A DNA stretch of 64,000 nt from Hanleya hanleyi. Taxonomy: Eukaryota; Mollusca; Polyplacophora; Lepidopleurida; Hanleyidae. The position numbers were made by a program, and so were the translations under genes. Numbering within the stretch: position 1 is the first letter of the stretch; the number at the start of each line of letters is the position of its first letter. The notes under the pieces were generated by a model, which was not told the origin of the DNA, did no database searches, and saw only the letters and a program-made list of their open reading frames with translations. The DNA lies in assembly GCA_036873755.1 (NCBI GenBank), contig JAVTVY010019500.1, positions 1 through 64,000 on the forward strand, in the 5' to 3' direction. Positions 58,462 through 64,000 of the stretch are shown in pieces.

Positions 58462-60810
58462 TTAACGTCTTTTATTTTGAAAACCAATGTCCAAAAGTTG
58501 GTAACTGGTAAAACCGACGCACGGGTAGAAGGCAAAGACGGCAGCAAGCGCTGAAAATATACCCCTCACCATGATGGCTAAGACGTGTGTCGCAGGCTGT
58601 ACTTCACGCCGATGTGGCTGTTCTGTACCAGGAGCACCGGAGTCCCGCCCAAGTCTGTTCACAAAGGCATCGATGGAATCGACAATGTCTCCTAGGTGGC
58701 AGAATCCAACAAGCTTGCCCTCCGAACTATTTAAATAACAATAAATCATCGTAAATAATACGTGTGTGATGAGAATGGCAACTCCCTGTGTAAGTGGTGA
58801 GAGAACTGTACCAGAATGACTGGCATATAAATTATTATTATTATTTCCGATTGATCTTCATTTAGTCAAAGACCAGGTAACAACTATAATTGCACTAGAT
58901 GCTTATGTGTTATATACCTAGAATATGCAAGTCCCGATAGGATCTTAATCTCGTCGAAGACCAGGCTGACGTCCTTCTGAAATTCGGCAAGGCTGGAAAA
59001 CCCAAAGTCATCCTTAATTCGGTTGATTAGATCCTTGTTGATTCCACTGGAGGCGTTGGTAAACAGGGTATAGTCTCTCAGGGTATTTTCGTGTGGTAAC
59101 ATCAGGAACTTTGATCCCCGGATCATCCTATAGGCTGCAGGACTTTTTGCATGGAGGGCGATACACCACCGAAGTCCTGCTGGATGCCATCTCATCCCAT
59201 TGGGACTCTGTGGAGGATATCAGCTTCTGTTGTTGCCAAAGTAGATGGGGACTGTCGCTTGGGAAGTCCGATGTTACTCTGGAATCTTGCTCTTCTATGA
59301 TGGCGGTGAAGGACTTTTCCAGGCCCTCGGGAAGTCGCTGTCCACTGTCCTCGATGTACCGCCGTATTCTCTCCTCCAGACCATTGGTTTTTCTCTTCAG
59401 CTGGCGAACTAACCCAATCATGGCATTCAGCTTCTGGTGGACAATTACGCCTGTACGTAAAGAGACATATTTTCATTTCCAGGTATTGATGAATACTGGT
59501 AGATCGTATTGACATATATAAATTATGGAGGTAAAGTATGAGGAGGCACAACTCTCTCAAATAAAAGCGTGTGATGTTTGTTGTATATTTTACTTCCATG
59601 TATAAATTAAACAGTCAAGTCATCAAGGAAAATATTCATTACAGGCATCCGATCCGACATAAATCCTAATTAGGCAGCCGTCGTCCATTGAGTACTATTC
59701 CCAAATCACCATTTGATGTAAAATTTGATATATTGCAATATATACCTGAAAGCATGTCGTTGCGTATACTGGATGATATAAGCTCCGTTTCCGTCAGAGA
59801 TTTGGAGCTGTTCAGTCTCTTCCTCACCATATACAGAGACGACCTGTGCAGTGTGCAAACTGCACATCTACCGCCGACATCGGTCACAAGCATCTTACAT
59901 CTGGTGTGTCTCCGTGTAGGGGCGTCACCATAGCCGCTTTCTTCTTCAGCTACTGGCTGTCCGTAGGAATCGTACAGTACCGCATATCCATCAGATCTGG
60001 TTAGGACATCATGAAGAAAATCCCCATTTGCAACGCAAATATTCCTATGTGCGATGTCGTGCAATATAGAACTGACGTTCGTCGTTGTCACCACTGCTGG
60101 TAGATGAGCGACCTGTATTTCTTTGCCATGGACACGCGTCGTCCAAATTCCGCCCTGGAGACCGACTGTTACGTTTACGTCTATCTTCTCCGCTTCGGGT
60201 CTCATCTTCAACAAAACAATCTTGTCGCTTGATGAGGTGCTGACCAGAAAAGCTTCGGAATTTGCAGCTTCGACAATGATATCTATGATAAATTAATAGT
60301 GAAAATATGAATTGATACGTACATATGGCTCTACATAATATAACTTTGCTATGGGATGAAGATACACGTTATACGGAGCTTATATTTGTTTTCTAAAAGT
60401 TCGAAACATAAGAAATAACAAAGCTGTAATTTTTATATCATACCTGTAAATGTCTTGCTGACAGGATTGCAAAGTGAAGACGCGTCGTCGTGGACCTCAA
60501 AGTTTGCAGGACAGATCGATATCTTAGCAGTCTTGTATTTCCGAACAGCAGTTTTATATTTCGTCAGTTTCATACGACATGGGTGGCAAATACAGGGTGG
60601 GTGGATGCTGTTGATGTCATGCTGAATATCGATACCAAAGGTCTGAAGAATGTGTTTCTTAAACTTCTGTTTTGATATTTGTCTGGCCATATTTTCGGAT
60701 ACTGCACATAAGCGACAGTACAGCCAAAGCTGCCCTAAGTGTCGGTCCATTTCTCCGTATATTGAAATATTTTGTAGTGCTATCTCGATTTGAATGAACC
60801 GTCTCAACAT
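58462..60810 (-). pseudogene. P-element/THAP9-like transposase-derived gene, copy 2
   Basis: Exons 60810-60444, 60282-59746, 59450-58918 and 58726-58462, identical in structure to copy 1 at +5163. Same frameshift near 59203 and same early stop. Exon 1 has Trp for Arg in GQLWLYCRLC. One exon-3 codon after the donor differs (intronic). Sharing of the frame break shows that it predates the duplication or that the gene is read differently from my model. Confidence 0.8.
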
Positions 60811-62139
60811 AATATTTGGCTTTTATAATCGATATTCGAGGAAATATCACATGACAGAATAAAACCATATTCAAGGATGGTAAGGATCGATGTGTTAATT
60901 ATTTCCTTCCTGTTCATAACTAAATATAAAATTGTTCATTATATTGAACAGTTGAACGTATAAACATGTATTGAAATGGCCACTGCATGTGTAAATAAAG
61001 TAAAGAAATAAAATCGCCACGAACCCAGACATACGTGGTATCCAACAGTGCATATCAATATATTGTTTTATTTATATTTATTTTTTTAATTGCATTTAGA
61101 CAGTTTACAAGGGCGTCTCAGCTATGAACTGGGATATAGCTGTTCATGATGAGACGTTGTTGGGGAATGGCTCAGGCGTTTGTTGATTGGGGCCTGACGA
61201 TTACTCGGAGATTATCCCACAGGGGGTATTGCTGATTAAGTGCCAATTAGCTAATAGCCTTAATATGGCACCTGAAGAGAAAAAACGTCAAACTAGCGTT
61301 CACATAAACCATTTTTTTCGCTTTCCTGTTCATTGCTCCTTAATATGGTAACTGGTGGCTTGGAAAAATCTATTCTCCCTTATAGGCAGATTCATTGTTT
61401 CAGAGGTTTGAAATGCGGAAATTGAATTTATTTTGTCTTGAAAATGACAAATTTTCACATTTTGACAAAATCCCTAATGTATTTTAAATGGGGATTTTTC
61501 CATTTATTTACTTGTGGATTATAATCGAACGAGCGACTGCTCCCTCATGCCGTTTTGACCACGTGTTACCATTGCGAATATGAACTTCCTTGGAAATTTT
61601 TGTAATGTTTGGAAATGCGGAATTACCGAAATCGATTAAAATATTCGAAAATGGTAAAAATGATAGTCGGTTTTCAACACGATGTAATTAGGGAAACTAG
61701 TATCGCACATACATTATAAAACTATCACCATAATGCGCATCACTTCACATTTCTTAATATTTGCTTTGCGCATAATTTGTATCTGGTAATTCAAACTTAT
61801 TATAAATGCGCAGGTTAGATGATTCACTTCCGCCCTGTTAATCAGTCGCCAACAGACCGGCGAATTTGTCAGGCGGTCAGGCACATTGAACATCAAAGAA
61901 AGCTGTGGACGCTGTCAGCTATTCAGTAAACAAAGGCCCAGCGGGCGGTACTGCTGGACAAGGCACCTCACCTGAGAGAGTTGTGCCTCCATCTCTTTTT
62001 TATCTCCAGAAGAAACACATCCTATAGCATGTGATGTGCCTCACGTTCGGCGGATCACGGTTTAAAACTGAGAGCTGTAAAATCATTACACCATTAATGC
62101 GCGAGGTATTATGACTTCGACGGAATAGGCCGAGCAGTC

Positions 62140-62746
62140 GCTTTAGAATAGGTTAACCAGAAGACTATTCTGTGAAGTCATGTGACGCAGTCAGTATGTC
62201 GGCACCTCTTCCCACTTCCCTTATATGTGTTGTAATTTTTTCCTGTATATGGCGAGATTCTGCTGGTGGACGTTTCGTCCCCGAGGCCCGCCCCCTGTAC
62301 AGACCTTTTGGTCTTTGATATATGTTGGCATTTTGTGGGAAGTTGATGCTGGGTCGACATCGGGCCTTACAGGCTAGTCTTTTGCGTTAAATGCCGTCAT
62401 TTACATCTGACGACGATACAGCTCACCAATCTCCAATGTACGAGTTGTCACAGCGAAACAGCCCACCAAATACCAGTATACGAGTTGTCAGAGCATTTCC
62501 ATCATAGCTCTCTAGATTTGTATCTAATACCGCTTATGCCGGTGCAAGGGGCCGTGTGGTCATATCATCCAAGTTGCCACATGAACAGGTACAATAAAAG
62601 CGTACCTGAGATACAACACATATCACGAATCGTTAGATTCTTGGTATGTGCTTTAGAATAGGTTAACCAGAAGACTATTCTGTGAAGTCATGTGACGCAG
62701 TCAGTATGTCGGCACCTCTTCCCACTTCCCTTATATGTGTTGTAAT
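62140..62746. mobile_element. 607-bp terminal-direct-repeat element, unit 3
   Basis: Same element as 56978-57584 at +5162, same length, with one substitution noticed (AAAGCGTACC for AAAGCGTGCC). Carried by the tandem duplication rather than a new insertion. Confidence 0.8.
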
Positions 62747-63623
62747 CATAGGCTTTCCTGGTTTGTACCTGTTGCTTTAGAAGTCCGCTCCACTACAGAA
62801 TCAATGCAGATACGTAGCTCATTGTAATTGTGTAACCAGTTAGAAAAGGGGATTTATTTTCATATATTTATTTTGTTTCAAAATGTAATAACATTAACTC
62901 ATCATTTTCGTTGTCGGCTCTTGGGATTATTTTGACACAGAGTACATGTCAAGGGAATATTATGGTAATTTACCTTTTTCTGTAACTTAAATATATCTGA
63001 GTTGTTATTGTATCGAGCTACTATACATGTGCTAAGATTGTAACTTACCTAACTGTATTTTTTATAGAGTAACTATAATATCACTACCTTGTAATTTACA
63101 TGTCGCTGTAGTTTTTTTATTTCACGGGGCAACTATAAATGTTATTATCTTGTAACTAAACTGTCTTTGCAGTTGATATTGTCCAGAGCTAATATACCAT
63201 GGAGCTAAAAAAGAGATGGAGGCACAACTCCGTCAGATCAAAGTGTACTATGTGCGTGACCGGCTCAGCGGGATCCCATCGGATTAGCAAAGGGATTAAG
63301 ACAGGCTCGATCTTGCTCGGCAACTATCGGATTTACGCGCATGCGCCATAGTAACATTATCGCGACCACTTAAAAAGATAGTGTATTGTGAATGTGAATT
63401 GATACTCAACCTCCCGCTGTTGGTAATATCACCAAGGCTGGTGCATGGCATTACACAACGGAACAGATCATTTATTCGGGCAGTTTGTTAACTATGATCA
63501 TGGGGGTAAATGCTCTGTTATAATTATTTGAATAAGGTAGATTTCGGGGGGAAATAAATATAGCAAAAATGCCATCTTGTTTGTAGAAATGGTGTCTGGA
63601 TATATTTGATTTATTGATAAATT

Positions 63624-63888
63624 TTAACGTCTTTTATTTTGAAAACCAATGTCCAAAAGTTGGTAACTGGTAAAACCGACGCACGGGTAGAAGGCAAAGA
63701 CGGCAGCAAGCGCTGAAAATATACCCCTCACCATGATGGCTAAGACGTGTGTCGCAGGCTGTACTTCACGCCGATGTGGCTGTTCTGTACCAGGAGCACC
63801 GGAGTCCCGCCCAAGTCTGTTCACAAAGGCATCGATGGAATCGACAATGTCTCCTAGGTGGCAGAATCCAACAAGCTTGCCCTCCGAA
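63624..63888 (-). pseudogene. P-transposase-like gene, copy 3, last exon only
   Basis: Last exon of a third copy: SEGKLVGFCHLGDI...FQNKRR, with acceptor TTATTTAAATAG. The upstream exons fall beyond the window end. Confidence 0.8.
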
Positions 63889-64000
63889 CTATTTAAATAA
63901 CAATAAATCATCGTAAATAATACGTGTGTGATGAGAATGGCAACTCCCTGTGTAAGTGGTGAGAGAACTGTACCAGAATGACTGGCATATAAATTATTAT

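Larger units (their letters stand above)
50637..64000. repeat. Tandem segmental duplication, three units
   Basis: Units start at GATAC(AC)GTTATACGG: 50637, 55201 and 60364. Spacing is 4564 bp then 5163 bp, and the third unit runs off the window. The 599-bp length difference is the terminal-direct-repeat insertion present in units 2 and 3 and absent from unit 1. Units 2 and 3 are almost identical (I noticed about half a dozen substitutions and a 1-bp indel near 61620 over 3.6 kb). Unit 1 is clearly more diverged. So unit 2/3 duplicated most recently. Confidence 0.96.

Overview
The window looks like nuclear DNA from a lophotrochozoan animal, most likely a mollusc and probably a gastropod. The evidence is spliced genes with GT-AG introns, AT-rich intergenic DNA, frequent ACATGTA words, 5S-rRNA-derived SINEs with (ACTC)n tails, and minisatellites. 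The species is inference; no rRNA, tRNA or conserved housekeeping gene is present to fix it. Most of the 64 kb is mobile or repetitive DNA, much of it nested.

Layout. (1) 1-0.66 kb: an 85-bp tandem array. (2) 2.2-5.7 kb, minus strand: a six-exon gene whose product carries a tyrosine-recombinase catalytic domain (R, K, R, H and Y visible) fused to a C-terminal tail encoded by an in-frame 63-bp minisatellite. The four 3' exons join in perfect phase, while the 5' exon has two frame breaks. (3) 5.7-13.5 kb: a 5S SINE, a 0.63-kb MITE with 157-bp arms, a degenerate ~22-bp array split by a 1.1-kb TIR element, and otherwise unassigned AT-rich DNA. (4) 13.5-38.07 kb: a very large interrupted inverted repeat built by nested insertion. 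Its arms contain two opposite copies of a ~2.8-3.0 kb TIR transposon (one with a 9-bp target-site duplication and an empty site visible in the other arm), a foldback MITE with a 3.3-kb TIR element at its centre, 5'-truncated reverse-transcriptase elements, a ~2-kb minisatellite, and arrays of an 18-bp perfect palindrome. (5) 38.07-44.27 kb: an LTR retrotransposon with pol order protease-integrase-RT-RNase H (the unusual 'Gmr1' order within Ty3/gypsy), a SCAN-like gag in a different frame, a tRNA-Pro-type primer site, a 1467-bp 3' LTR and a 5' LTR cut down to 280 bp. (6) 44.9-49.35 kb: another long-TIR element with GATGGCGGCC motifs. (7) 50.6-64 kb: a tandem segmental repeat (units of 4.56, 5.16 and >3.6 kb) carrying copies of a minus-strand four-exon gene related to the N-terminal half of P-element/THAP9-type transposases, headed by a Cys-rich zinc-binding-like exon. 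All complete copies share one frameshift and stop before the rest of the catalytic domain.

These loci do not form one pathway. They record several rounds of transposition, inverted duplication and tandem duplication, with two transposase or recombinase-derived genes that could be domesticated or decaying. The strongest items for follow-up are the recombinase-minisatellite fusion gene, the Gmr1-order retrotransposon with SCAN-like gag, and the amplified truncated P-transposase genes.
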